Assembly: GCF_000699445.3 (NCBI RefSeq)
Contig: NC_067197.1
Location: forward strand, 11,352,152 to 11,416,151
Reading direction: 5' to 3'
Source: Schistosoma haematobium
Taxonomy: Eukaryota; Platyhelminthes; Trematoda; Strigeidida; Schistosomatidae
DNA length: 64,000 bases
Shown: positions 21,006 to 33,299 of the stretch, in pieces
How positions within the stretch are numbered: position 1 is the first letter of the stretch
Layout of the letters: each line of letters begins with the position of its first letter
Notes under the pieces: model-generated
Databases searched by the model: none
What the model saw: the letters and a program-made list of their open reading frames with translations, nothing else
Told to the model about the DNA's origin: nothing
Made by a program: the position numbers and the translations under genes

Positions 21006-22029
21006 TGGTAACATTAAATTCCCCTTTTTATTTATTTATTACGTCATTCATTGTTTCAACTCTTTCGGAAGTTTAAACTACTGACATCATTAGTGACATT
21101 ACTGGCAGACTTACATATTAACAATTTAATGATGTGATTCAATAGATGTCTCAGTTTCCTAGTATATGTTGTCATACCTTTTAGTAAACAATTTCGCGTT
21201 GCGGAAATAAACAGATAAATTCAGTGATTCAAAACGTAACTACTTATTTCCAACTTTCTTATGTTTTATCATTCTGTTTTCCATAAGGATCCATTAGGAT
21301 ACTTTTATTTAGTCCCCTAACTTTACATGAGTCTAATTGATTTTTTGATAATTTCACTTATTTTTTTTCTTTAATGTTTGAATAAATATATGATGAGTAT
21401 TAAACACAGAAATTGACAATATTAGCATTGCTATTGCAAACAAAGATAATATGACTGAACAGTCCTTTTTGGATAAAGACTACTCAGAAGTGAACATATA
21501 TCACATCGCATAAGATCCAATCCCATAACTTCAGGTTTCCAACAGATCCGTAATACTTCAAGGGAATAAGTTGATGTTTCTGCATTTGAAGCCTTAATGT
21601 TCATAACTCAGTGCCATCAACAACATCTATCTAATCAAACAGTAAGTCACTGGTAGTCTCTGTTCAACAGCATAATGAAGAACTGATTTTTATCAGATTT
21701 GTAAGGCATTTATGTCCAACGAAATATCAGAATCCTTGGTTAGAGAAAATACATTTTATCGATGATTATATTATGTCGCACTTGTAGCTACAGCTTATTC
21801 ACCCTATCAGCTAACAAGAATGATATGTCGGCTAGTGAAAATATTCAACTTCACTGGATTTACATGGCATCAATCTAACGAGTTTCAATGGAGTGCATTT
21901 ATTTGTGTATACAATGTAATGTGTAGATTGTTTGACTGACATGACCAAACATTAAATGAAGTTCTATTTCCACTACGATGAGAAAACATTTTCACTGTGT
22001 AAAAAGTTGTTATGTAATTCAAAACATTA
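21006..22029. other. AT-rich DNA
   Basis: No gene or known repeat supported. Confidence 0.4.
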
Positions 22030-22450
22030 TTTACTTACTTACGCCTGTTACTCACCATGGAACACAGGCTGCCGACCAGCATTCTCCAACCCACTCCGTC
22101 CTGGATCTTCATTTCTACTTCTATCCAGGTTATATTCATTCTTCTTATGTAATTTCTCGGTGTAATGTGTTCTCTGGTCTTCCTCTTTTCCTTTGGCCTT
22201 GAGGATTCCAAGTGAGGGCTTGCCATGTGGCACAGTTGGGTGGTTTCCTCAATATGTGTCCTATCCACTTCCAGCGCTTCTTTCTGATTTCTTCCTCCGC
22301 TGTGATCTGGTTTGTTCTCTCTCAAGTAGGTTGTTGTTGATAGTGTCTGGTCAATGGGTCCGAAGTATTTTGCGTAGATAACTGTTAATAAACACTTGTA
22401 TCTTTGGATGACTGCTTTCGTAGTTCTTCAAGTTTCCTCCCCTTCAAAAC
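22030..22450 (-). pseudogene. RTE lineage 2 C-terminal fragment
   Basis: In minus-strand translation it gives the C-terminal end of a second RTE lineage: a region like [16 protein letters not shown], then [11 protein letters not shown], then DGVGWRMLVGSLCSMVSNRRK near the stop at 22035. It is 5'-truncated and frameshifted. Other tails of this lineage are at 36315, 39228, 45115, 48600 and 52090. The lineage resembles the schistosome SR2/RTE group. Confidence 0.75.
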
Positions 22451-22689
22451 CTTATACCATATCAGAATAAATGATAAATGTTAGTTTTATTTGATCTATT
22501 TTGCTTTCTTATACCCTATATTACATGTTAGACTGATCTTTCTAAAACATCATGTACCACGTCAATATTTTTACGAAAGTAATATAAACATCGGTGTGGA
22601 ATAAAAATACTTTAATCTTTTGTCGTTCTGACTAAGTTTTAGATTAAATACATGATTAATAATAAATATAAGTCACGCTAAACTATTTC

Positions 22690-22860
22690 TCGCGGGGTGC
22701 GAGATCGTGGATGCCCACTGCTGAGGTGTACCATACGAGAATGAAACGGCTGTCCAGTGCTTCCAGGTTTTCCATGGTGGTCTAGCTTCAATTGACTCAT
22801 GATTTCAATCAGTGAGATTTCTAAAATCTCCACAAAACCCCTTCTGATATTTCGAATTAA
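22690..22860 (+). repeat. Family B SINE, 3' part
   Basis: Runs from CGCGGGGTGCGAGATCGTGGATG through a mutated hammerhead (CTGAGGT core, stem II lost) to the tail CTCCACAAAACCCCTTCTGAT. Confidence 0.75.
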
Positions 22861-24430
22861 TCAAGAAACTTTCATTTTAGGTTCTAATGAGTGTAAAGAG
22901 TTCTTTATCACCCTTTTTCTCTCATATTTTAAGTTATCTTAGGTCATTTGACTATACTCCTTCAAAGTATATTTCATTACATCATTTAAAAACTATAGAT
23001 AAATACTTACATAAGTAGACTTATTTGACCAGACTTTTATTAGGTACTATAGACTTATTTGTGCGTCTGTATTCTGAGCTATGTGCTAACATTAAAAAGA
23101 CCCCGTGACACTATACATTTCGTTATAATGTTTGTTTTGTTAGAAAAAATAAGCATGATTTCAATTTCTAATGTCTATAACTGATGTTTGAACGAACTGA
23201 AAATTAAAAAAATAATAGCCTCTTGAATGCAAATAAATGGAATACATTCATTAATTGTAGCGACATCAAGAAGAAAGAAATCATCTTATTTCATAAAGCA
23301 CATTACAATGACTAGCTTGATTGATATAAAGAAATATATGCTGTTACTGCCTAGATGTAATATATATATTAACAATTCACTCACTTATAAGCATTTTACC
23401 ATGAATTATACGTTATTTATTAATGTTTTGATCAGAATTCTTATAGAGATTGATTCAAGCTGAAGCGATGTATGAACATGAATTAATATCTATTAAGGTA
23501 CTACTAGACACTATATAAGACTAGATAATTGCTTGATTCTTGTTTGAAAAACCTTAAAATTGCGTGCTCACGTGTATGTGATGGATCTAATTTGACATTA
23601 TAAGATGTCTCTGTGATTAGGTCTCTTCGACAACATTGAATTGAAATCCAACAGTTTATATTTGCAACTTCAGCCGAGTAATGACAAATCATAATTCATT
23701 CCAGGTATGATTGAACTCCACTAGCCATGCCTTTATATTGTAACCAGCAACCAGCGAGCACATGAATATTCTTTCTTGAATAAACTTTTTAAAGTAATAT
23801 ATATGTTAATCATTATAAGAAATAACATATGTTCTCATGAACTGATTGGAGTTTTTTATATAGTCACTATCCTAATGTTGTCAGGACTAAAGTCGTACTT
23901 ATATACGTCTAGTTTCTAAGAAAATGTAACTTTAATGTTCTTATTTATAAATGGGTGAAAAACAATCAGCATAGGTCAAAGATCAACTTTCATCATTTTA
24001 ACCAGAGAATGACTTTTGCAAAACAAGATAATAAATTAATCTTCATACTAAACAAACGCATTGTTTATCATACATTTTAGTGGATATCCACTACTTGTTT
24101 AGATCTATTTACTGCAATCATTCAAAAGCAGTCATCCAACCAAATTAAAATCAAATTGTCATCAATATAACATACACTAAATCTTAATTTTCAGTTTATC
24201 AAACCAATGTTTAAAACAATGGATTCAGTGAAAAATAGATTACAAACTTTTATCATTATGATGTCTATCAGAAGTTTATTTTAGAATTATGTTGGTTCTA
24301 ACAGAATTAATTCAAAGAAATGTCAAAATTTAGATACTTCGAACTGAAAGATTAACGAAGAAATAAAAATTTGGCAAGGTAACTGAAAAAAATACTAAAC
24401 ACTGTTATAAAGAATGATTTGATGTCTTTA
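22861..24430. other. AT-rich DNA
   Basis: 1.6 kb without a supportable gene. A 78-residue frame at 23227 has no start context, domain or splice support. Confidence 0.4.
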
Positions 24431-24479
24431 TATGTGTAGTGGCTTAACTTCGTTAATCAATCACCTTGATAACCGTTAT

Positions 24480-24745
24480 TATATGAATCTCAACGGTGTT
24501 TGAAATCAAAAGTCAATAAGAAGTGGCGACTAGAATTTATTGGCGGATAGCACGGATAACAAGGCTACGAGCGCATGGAGCGAGTTTGAAGCAGAGTGGC
24601 GACTATATGTGTGCGAGCCACAGAGAAGGATGTGCTTAGGCTGTCATGTGATCAAGCGTACACGTTCATACAGATATGGTGGTGATTATAATAGTACAAA
24701 GAAATATGCGATTTGTTACTGTTCTAATAACACTGTCTGTTAAGT
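24480..24745. other. Unclassified GC-richer patch
   Basis: Begins near AAGAAGTGGCGACTAGAATT and repeats GTGGCGACTATATG about 60 bp later. It is open for 67 codons from a TTG at 24540 (acidic and Cys-containing at the end). The TGGCGAC style recalls the LTR-element leaders elsewhere in this window, but no LTR adjoins it. A leader/gag start is one possibility; chance is another. Confidence 0.25.
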
Positions 24746-24879
24746 AAGCATATAAAAGGTCTTAACAAAAATTAACCATAATCAAAATTGATTGTAGGAT
24801 AGTTGCTATATATGTAAAACAATGAAATATCAAGCAGTTAATGTTAATGGCTGTAAAGGTTTCAATATTTTTTATATAT

Positions 24880-25215
24880 TTATTTTAATAGTTGAATTCA
24901 TGAGTCAGCTGAAGCTAGACCACCATGGAAAACATGGAAGCACTGGATGGCCGTTTCGTCCTAGTATAAAAATCCCCATCAGTGCGCATACACGATCCCA
25001 CCTCGCGAGATTCGAACTCGCGCACAAGCGCTAAACCACTAGACCACTGAGCCGGCCGGCCGGCCGGCACTCGACGGTGCCATTGTCTAACTTCAATCAA
25101 CCCACGAAATTGCTCTACCGTCCACCATTGTCATCAGTTTGTTACTATCTCACATCAGACCCGGTTGAAATCCACTGGCAATGGCTTCTCACTAGAAATA
25201 CAGGAGTTTATTTAG
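24880..25215 (-). repeat. Family B SINE, full length
   Basis: Minus-strand copy with box A complement CCACTAGACCACTGAGCC (25036-25053), box B complement near 25010, a mutated hammerhead (cleavage triplet ATC) and the extended 5' part also seen at 8190. A fourfold CCGG expansion lies beside box A. Confidence 0.8.
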
Positions 25216-25905
25216 CGGAAATATCATTATATTGTACTTGGTTCCCTAATGGTATATAGCTCCACTAAACATAATCAGTATATCCATGGTGTTACGCAGG
25301 ACAATGTTCAACGACTAATTATATTCCTACTTGTAATTATGATAACAAAAGAACAAGAATACAACTGAAATACAAGCTATTTAACATTTATATTGTGTTT
25401 TATCTTCACATTAATGCGTAATTCTTTTATGATAGAAATCTTATTAGAAAACGTATATTATTTTATTTCGTTATTTTAATTAAAGAGTGAAAGAGTGATG
25501 AATAACACTTTTGGGATTTATTTCAAAATACTTATTCTAATTAATGAAGTTGATTAGAAGCCAAATTATTAAAAGGGAATCATAACAGAGTTATAAGAAT
25601 TGAATAAATAGGAAATAAATTTTTCTCCTTTGATTAGAAAGAGAAAGTAAATATTGTTTTTGAACTGCATAGCATTTCTGTCATGTTTACAATTCTTGAT
25701 ATTTAATTCATGAATGGGGTTAGTACAAACGTTTGCTTTTGTGTCACTTCTATGTGTATGGTGCGTGTGTATCGTAGAAATATATGGAATACAAAATTGA
25801 AAACAGGTGGGGAGTCATAAGTCACATGTAATTTGCCATTAGACTGTGTGAACTATATAAACGAAGCAAACCACAAAATTCCATTTTCAGTGTGGAGTTG
25901 AAGAG
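25216..25905. other. AT-rich DNA
   Basis: Nothing supported. Confidence 0.4.
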
Positions 25906-25909
25906 ATTG

Positions 25910-26105
25910 TCAAGTTTTTGATTGGGAACATGAATCGATGAATGTTAAACAACCTTTGAAAATCCGGAAGCGCGGGACGGCCACTTTGTCCTAGTATAAG
26001 ACTATTTAGCAGTGCACATCCAAGGTATCGCACGCGGAATTCGAACCAAGGTTTTCAATGGTTGTCTCACATTCATCAATTCATGATCTCAAACACAAAA
26101 TTTCA
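25910..26105. repeat. Family B SINE fragments, inverted pair
   Basis: A minus-strand tail and hammerhead remnant (25915-26040) is followed by a short plus-strand tail (GGTTTTCAATGGTTGTCTCACATTCATCAATTCATGATC) at 26050-26095. The middle has been lost. Confidence 0.6.
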
Positions 26106-26404
26106 TTTTGTTAGACATGTGTTACTATTTTGCTATGATTAAAATATATGATACCGTTGTGCGTTAACTTTCTTAATCTAGATGTCTTAAATGTTGTTGA
26201 AATTTAGTGATTGTTCTGAATAAAGAATATGCCTACACTCATGTTGGCACTTGTCTACATAGTTATACTAATTTTATTTAAAGTGTGCGTGTTGATACAT
26301 GAAAACTAAGCGTAAATTTTGTTTATGTTTCTTCAGTTAAGCACATGAATTATACGCGGATAGTAATGACACCACAAGTAAAAATCCATTTAATCAAAAT
26401 AATG

Positions 26405-26530
26405 ATTTACTTTGACTTGTAATAGAGTTTTGTTCTCTGTTCTGGATGGTTTGGTCGTAGAGGTTTCATCGTTCTTCTGAACGACATCATCAGCACAAAC
26501 TTCAGGTAGAAGTCTCTCCTACTTTTACTT
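26405..26530 (-). repeat. Dispersed repeat with CTGATGA…GAAAC motif
   Basis: Minus strand: GCTGATGATGTCGTTC, AGAA, GAACGATGAAACC, then CCATCCAGAACAGAGAACAAAAC. A related block is at 62605-62690. The GUCGUUC/GAACGA arms pair, but the residues flanking the arms do not give a standard hammerhead stem II. It is probably a retroelement terminal region of unknown class. Confidence 0.5.
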
Positions 26531-27416
26531 GTCCTAAAGTTTAGAAAAAAAGATTTATTCATATGTTTGTAAATGTTTAGTCTACTTCAGCTGATCGATA
26601 AAGACGCCAGTGTTTGTGTTTAACTTATGAATTATCACGTCAAAGTCACTCCAAACGACAGTTGTCTAACCTGACTCACAACAGCCTGGTTGCCAAGCTA
26701 TCCTGTTAGCTTAGTATATGTAAAGAACAGAAAACTTCACCAAAGTAACATCATGTATAAGACAGCACAAGCTAGGGAAGTACAGAGTATAGACATACAT
26801 CTATATGGACCTATTCATGTAATCGGTTGATAAGTTCACTTTGGTCATCTTTCATCTTGATGAAATTTGTTTAGAAATTCGACTTCCAGTGATTAAATAA
26901 GATTCACGTTTAAAGATAATTTGACTAGGATTCAGTGATACTTTACTTTACTTCAGGGAAGATGTTAGTTGTTTCAAAGAGACTAATAAAATACTCACCC
27001 ACCTACTTCAATAATGATCGTCATTATCTACTGCAAAATATATCGAAATTTTTTTAACATACCGAAAAATTCTAAAAGTGACAACGGTACGATTTAATGA
27101 AAAGTACAATTAAGAAGTCAAGCAAGCTCTCTTCAGACAATATAAAAACAAATAAACCGATTATTCACTGTATTCACAAATTAATACAGTTGTCAAAACA
27201 AGTAGGCGAAACTGAAAAGGATAACTTAAACTATTATTGTTATTTATGAAATTTTCACTTTCCCTGTATCTTAGAATATTTTTAATTCAATGAAATGTAC
27301 TACTCGATTAGACTTTATTTAAAGTACAATTATTAATGAATCAAAATTACCTATGAAGAACAGTTTCTCATTGGCAATTCACAGTCTAAATTAATTAGAA
27401 ATAAAGTTTTATTAAA
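26531..27416. other. AT-rich DNA
   Basis: Nothing supported. Confidence 0.35.
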
Positions 27417-27590
27417 TAAGAACTTTCGTCTAAATTTGATCGAATAGTTTCACAGTATTTGAGCACTGAGTTAATATGAGATATTAAAGAAGAACGTTTG
27501 ATTATATTTCCTTGAAAAAGCTTGGATCAGATTACTAGACGAAAAGTTGCATGTACTTCATATTCTATCACTGAGATTTTACAACTACAT
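27417..27590 (+). repeat. PLE-type terminal repeat, copy 1
   Basis: Two blocks, X (AAATAAGAACTTTCGTCTAAATTTGATCG…) and Y (TTATATTTCCTTGAAAAAGCTTGGATCAGAT…GACGAAAAGTTG), are also found at 46860-47045, but there Y is inverted relative to X. Next to a PLE endonuclease at 47 kb, this suggests a PLE end. Confidence 0.55.
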
Positions 27591-28137
27591 TCTTCCTCTT
27601 TTAAGTTTTATTAGCTTATAATTTAGCATTATTTACAAAATATGGTTCAGGAATACTAACGATGAAGATGGCACAAAACTATATGGCAGACATTGTGGAT
27701 GTCTAATAAAATAGCTAAATACAAGTTAACGATAACTGAAGCCGACATCAATTAAGGCCAGAACTTAATATGGGATGATGATGCAATCAAGTAATCTTGA
27801 GTTTCAAAAAAATAGTAATATATTATATTACATGGGATATTTTGCTAAAAAGAGTAAATGCTTCAAGTTGAGTTAGATTCAAACAATCGTTACAGAAGAA
27901 TTGAATATAAGCATTGACAGTTTAGAAATGAGTTTTCAGGGGCACGATAACTATAACTTAAATATGAAACGACTGTAGTTCGGCCATTTATTAATCATCC
28001 AAAAGGAAGGTCTTTCTCAGTAACGAAACAAATTTGATTCTTTATTGTCGAAGTTATTTTCGATAATACAGGAAAAGTAGGCAAGTCCAGATATTATGAC
28101 ATTATTTTTTATTTCTAATATGACATTTCATGATTAG
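27591..28137. other. AT-rich DNA
   Basis: Nothing supported. Confidence 0.35.
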
Positions 28138-28490
28138 ATGGTGGTTGGAGGTAGTCGACAGGAAACCTTGGACCCGGGTTTTGTGCCACTTGCCACTCGT
28201 CAGCAAGGTGTACCTGTAATCTTGAGGGAACTGGTGCTCCCTGACGGATTCGATCCTGTTCCGCCCAGCTTCACAACCAAAGACGTTACCACTGAGCTAT
28301 TTGGGCTGTGACCGACCTCCTGTAGGACTGAGATGTATTCACAATTGATTGATCACTGGGTGGTGATCAATGTCAAGTCCTTCTTAGTGCAAATCGAATG
28401 CTATCGAACAAGTTGGGATTTGGCCACTAGTCTAGGTGACTCGACACTGCGTGCAATATGTTCAGATAAGATAGTGGTTGGAGATTATTT
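28138..28490 (-). repeat. Family C SINE, circularly permuted copy
   Basis: Minus-strand tRNA-like head with box A (AGCTCAGTGGTAACGTC, complement near 28290) and box B (GATCGAATCCG, complement near 28255), then a hammerhead domain. The element starts at GATGGTGGTTGGAG and ends with the same block, GATAGTGGTTGGAG (28475-28488). The order of its parts is rotated relative to the copy at 48009, as if cut from a tandem array or circle. Confidence 0.7.
28165..28212 (-). ncRNA. Family C hammerhead
   Basis: Minus strand: CACCTTG, CTGACGA, stem II GTG…CAC, AAAA where GAAA is expected, a short stem III, the GTC cleavage triplet and CAAGG closing stem I. The single change in GAAA makes activity unlikely in this copy. 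Confidence 0.6.
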
Positions 28491-30546
28491 TTAACGTAGC
28501 ATTTTACTGAATATAACATTAGTTTACTTTGCCCTTTTTATTATTCTCTGTGAGTAATCAAATATATTTAAAATCAGTACAGAAATAAGCGTATTTATTC
28601 TAAATATACCATGTTTTTGCACTTAATAAACTTTTTTAGCGTCGTAGGAATTATAGTAGTCCCAATTTCTAATTATATGCAGAAAGATCAGGGAAATTAC
28701 ATCTTCGTATATATATATATATACCTGTTCCTTCTCTAACTATTCTGCATTGTACATCAATTTGTTGTTTTTCACATACCGATTTCTATACATTTTAATC
28801 ATGAAAAACACATGGACATATAGAACGTTTAAATAATCGAAGAAACTTTTCATATTATTAATCAAAATCACTACAGGAAAAACTATTTTAGATTCATTTG
28901 TTTTAATTCATTAATTTCCTTTATAATCATATATCCGTTAATAAGTAAAAGAAACAAATCATTCTTTATATAATATAAATAATTTACATTCAGAATGATT
29001 GAATATACATAATGGATCTCTAACATTTACAATTCGGTATTTAATGATAATAATTTTGAATCTTTTCCACGAAATAAAAGGAGACAGTTTGTTCTTGATC
29101 AATAATAATAATCTTGACAATAAACCTCTATAAATTGATTGTAATTTCATTGTATTCGTTAAATTTCAAAGATAAATACAGTCTTATTGATCTGTAAAAT
29201 AGGTGGCTTTTCTAAGCATAAAATAACAAAGGAATTATTGATTGTCAGTTATTCATCTCTACGGGGAAATAGATATTACCCATTTTTTTTAGAGTAATAA
29301 AATCTGCATATTAAATCAAATAATTAAGCGTAATTTAAAACGGTCTGGTTCATTTTCAAATTTTAATGAAAAGAATAATTTTAGTTGTTATGTAATACTG
29401 TAAAAACTCGAAGACCTTAAGTATAGATTGAAAGTGTTGAATCTAAATTTTGTTATTTAGAGTTACATGATGATTCCACATCGTCGATGATTCATATCAA
29501 ACCGGGTGTTAGTTACCGAATGGTTAGCTATATATTGCTGCAGGTTAGAATTCGATTGATATAAATGGCTACAATCCGAGATTAAAGATATCTTTATGTA
29601 TTTATTATTAACTAACACGATGTCCAAGTTTAATCATCTTGATTATCATCCGTTTGCCTGCGTGAAACAGTGAATGGTGTGTGTTAAATAAACTAGCTCT
29701 GTGGCCATATTGCAACTTGATTGATAAAAATTATCCTTTTATAAGAACTAAACGGTATAATATTTGTCAGTTATTATCAGTAGTCGTTATATGTAAAAAC
29801 ACTAGACAATGAAGAAAGCCATTAGATTTCATGTAATTTTCTGCAAGTAGCTCTCTAAGATAAAGCCAGAATCCGTTTGTAAAATTCCGGTACAAAAACG
29901 ATCACTTTTCTACCAATTTCATGCTTCCGATGATTTGCTTGTAATATTTTGTGTAAATTTAGGCTTGAGTAATAAGTACGGTGACTAAATTTATCACATT
30001 TTCACATGTTACGTAATCTACTAATAGTTATTTCGTAAAAATATCCTGACTGTTGTGTTAAACTAAGTTTAACTATGATATACTTTATTCAAAAGAGCAC
30101 AATATTACCAATATGCCAACATTTTATATAATCAAAGCACCAACTGCATATGAATGCTAACTGTTAGGAACAATCAAGCTAAGATTGAGACGGTTACTAT
30201 TTGACAAAACTAGTTATCGATTGTAAAGGAGCATAAATATACTTGAGTTAAAATCCTGGAACAGTTTATTGTCATCCAGTGGTCCTAAGCTATCGTGAAC
30301 GGTGTAATCATTTGCTGAGGTTGTGAATGAATATTAATCAATAGTCTTAAATTAAAACAGAACAGCCGTCAGATGGTTTCTCACAGTTCACTTGTTGATA
30401 TAAACTTATGCGGCAAATTACTTTTATTTCAGAAAATTTGTATCAAAGTCATTAGCCTAAACATACATATTTTCATTCATGAATCCTTATTAAAATCTCA
30501 ATTCATGTCCTTATTTTCTAACTAAGGAATTTACTATTCGACTAAA
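28491..30546. other. AT-rich DNA
   Basis: About 2 kb, including a short TA run near 28710. 29490-29510 repeats only the ATATCAAACCGGG start of repeat D. No gene supported. Confidence 0.4.
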
Positions 30547-31020
30547 TGTTATATCCCGGCGACAGTTATGAGTAGTAACATTTGAGAACTGTTTATGGAT
30601 AAATGTTATACGTATATTCTTAATCTATAATTATTTAGTAGCTAAATTGTGTATATCTATACTCCTCTTATTACAAGCTTTATTTTGAACCATAGATTAT
30701 TATTATACGATTTACCGTTACTGAGTTAAACCCGGTCTGTCAATTACAGTCTCGCACATTCACAGCCACTTTTTGCTAGATCTTGTACAAATGTTGGTTT
30801 CTATTTTAAGGCATGATATGGTCTGTTTGGATTGTATATAAACCCATTATGTTTGAAATACATTATTCATATTGGAGAGATAAGAAGAAGGACTGATATA
30901 GATTCTAGACTGCTCGTACGTGTTTTATGCGTCATTGATCCGGTCGACAAGTCTATGTTCTTTAAATGGCGATATCGTTACATTATATATTTATAGGGCA
31001 CAAAGCCACAGGTTATAACA
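30547..31020 (+). mobile_element. Solo LTR, family F
   Basis: 474 bp bounded by TGTTATA and its inverse TATAACA and flanked by a perfect 5-bp duplication CTAAA (30542-30546, 31021-31025). A promoter-like TTGTATATAAACCC lies inside. No internal sequence adjoins it, so it is a solo LTR left by LTR-LTR recombination. Confidence 0.85.
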
Positions 31021-31108
31021 CTAAAAATTAATATTAGCCACAAAACTTTTAAAGTTTAAATATAAACTTAAAATACTTAAAGGTGAACAAGTATTTGGCA
31101 AATATTCC

Positions 31109-31621
31109 TGTTATAACTTGCCGCTTGAATGCTTATTGTCTTGGCTCTTTTAATGCTACTTTTTACATCTGGTCGTCGCTGATTGTTATGTCGGAAACGC
31201 TTATCACTTATACTCTGAACAAGGGACCTCTGCGATTCCCACGATGAGAAAGTAAGAACACAAAGACTGGTATAAGTGATGATTTATTAACTCCAAAACA
31301 ATATGACGACGACGAAGATGACAAATCTAGTAGAAAAATACACTCATTTATATATTGATTGTACACCCATTTTTATTAATAATTAGAATGAAATCACATA
31401 TATGAAAAATACTTAGAGTTATATCAAATCACAGACTGAGCATAGTTTATGTCAATGGAATACAAGAATATCGCATATTATGCAGAATAAAATATCATAC
31501 GAGAAAAGAAAACAAATAATACATTAAGTAATCATTACATTGAATCAAAATGGAAGTAATCTTGAACTAAACTCATAATGAGTAAATCAATCGAAAATTG
31601 ACTTTTCTTTCCATTATATCA
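31109..31621 (-). mobile_element. Solo LTR, family G
   Basis: 513 bp; on the minus strand from TGATATAATGG to AGTTATAACA. Flanks ATTCC and TTTCC form a near-perfect 5-bp duplication. It is nearly identical to 3055-3567 across some 500 bp, so at least one insertion is young. Confidence 0.85.
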
Positions 31622-31709
31622 TTTCCTAAATTTGATAATTTATGATCTTCATCAGTGCATCTTATTAGTTTAGATTATTCTATTAAGAGTAATAATAATA
31701 AACATACAT

Positions 31710-32035
31710 TTGCTGAAGTAAAGATGAATAGTATCTAGCAGTGGTATCCACGACGTGCATTTCGTTTTATTTGGTACTCGTCGACTGGATGTGCCTGCAT
31801 CGCAGAGTTGATGTTCACTCCAGGACTCGAATCCAGTACCGTTCGCTTCAAACACCATCGTTTTATCTACTTTTCTACTGAGTTCTGATAACTACTTGCT
31901 TGTGTATTGGGGTGAAGTTTAAATTCACTTAATGTTGTTTGCTTGTATCTTTCCCATTGTTGTTTAAGACCGCAAACGATCAGTCTCTTGTTGGCATATG
32001 TGCATTCTGAGCGGATTGCCTCGATATTGTATGTA
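31710..32035 (-). repeat. Smα-type SINE
   Basis: Nearly complete. Box B (GAATCCAGTACC complement region) is near 31830. The hammerhead domain at 31736-31795 keeps GAAA and GTC, but the CUGA box is scrambled (GTCGACGA). The promoter-side end reaches GGCATATGTGCATTCTGAGCG. Confidence 0.75.
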
Positions 32036-32289
32036 CAGAAATTTTTAACAGAATACTTTTTCTGATCCCAATTAACAATAATTATATCAATAAAAACATA
32101 TATCTTATCTCAATGTCCAATCAATAGTACAGTTCAATTAACTAAAATATTTTATCTAATCATCTAATCTAAAATTATCCAATAATATACAACAGTGTTT
32201 GCCTATTAAAGAATTTAAACGTTTTTAATTTCTTTAAATTTGAAGCTACAATAAACTTAAAACAAAGCAAAGAACATATTCCGAATAGT

Positions 32290-32505
32290 TTGAGATCAAA
32301 CGGACTAAAAGTATTTAGCAGCGCTGTCGCAAGACATCTCCTTGACACAGGACACGAAGCCGATATACTGAAGTCCTTCAAGGTGATCAACAAACAATCA
32401 AATTCAAACCTTTTGAAATTCGCCGAAACAATAGCAATCAAACGTTTAAAACCAGATCTTTGTATACAAAAAGAAACAGTAATAAATCTTTCTTTGCCCT
32501 GGTAA
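32290..32505 (+). pseudogene. PLE GIY-YIG endonuclease C-terminus
   Basis: A 71-residue frame with SSAVARHLLDTGHEADI, LLKFAETIAIKRLKPDLCIQ and a final LSLPW, the conserved end of PLE proteins. The RT and the catalytic GIY-YIG core are missing. Confidence 0.75.
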
Positions 32506-32879
32506 CATTCACCCCACCCCCTTTCATTTTTATTTATTTTTATGACGTCATTTCAACTCTTTCTGAATTCTATAATTACATCATTCATAACTGACCAATT
32601 TCAATTCATATCTCTTTTTATTACCATTAATCTATTTTCAGTCACTTCATTACATAATCGTCTAATGTGTTTTAATTCCATGATTTCTAATCACCATTTC
32701 AATTTTCTGGAACCTTCCCTCCCAAATTCTATATATTCGAAACAAAATTTTATGACCTCATTAACTCTAACGAAATCTTTGCCACATTATATTTCATACA
32801 TTCATCCTTCATCGCCCTCTGTTGTGTAAGTATGTCAATATCTATAATAATTTTAAATTTCAAAGATTTTAGGTTGTAA

Positions 32880-32927
32880 GCAGCTGATGAGAACCTAATG
32901 AAATAAGATGAATTCATATTATTCTGG
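32880..32927 (+). ncRNA. Penelope-type hammerhead
   Basis: GCAG, CTGATGA (32884-32890), GAACCTAAT, GAAA (32900-32903), a stem III hairpin with one mismatch, ATT, CTGG. It is on the same strand as the upstream PLE ORF, which ties the motif to PLEs in this window. Confidence 0.7.
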
Positions 32928-33299
32928 ACTAACTTTTGTTCTTGCTCTCTTTAAAATAATAAAGGGAACTATGTGTATGAAATAAAAGAAAGCAGTTTGT
33001 AAATATTTGAAAGTAAACAGCAAGTCGTTCATTTGTAAAGCATTACCTTTATTATTATACTACTAGTATGGGGGGGGGTTAGATGTTGATTTATTCTATA
33101 GACATTTATTATGTTCATGTAGTGATAAACACTTGTGACAATAATATGTAGTCATAAACTTGTTATTAAAAATGATTCTTCAATAGAACGGGTAACCAAT
33201 GTGAATCATTTAAATGGTTCGCGTTAGTAACCGTTAAATGAGACATTGTATTCAGCATATACAAAACATAAAGTTGTTTTTCTTAATAATCATTTTAGT

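Larger units (their letters stand above)
32245..32945 (+). mobile_element. Penelope-like element 3' part
   Basis: Holds the endonuclease C-terminus (32290-32505), a ~370-bp 3' region and the hammerhead at 32880-32927, all on the plus strand. This order matches a PLE ORF followed by a pseudo-LTR. Confidence 0.75.

Noticed and set aside
23227..23463. 78-residue plus-strand frame
   Set aside because: AT-driven codon content, no homology recognised, no splice or start context and no supporting neighbour.
32542..32829. 95-residue frame after the PLE endonuclease remnant
   Set aside because: It lies in the PLE 3' region, with biased Phe/Ser/Ile composition and no motif; the real frame stops at 32505.
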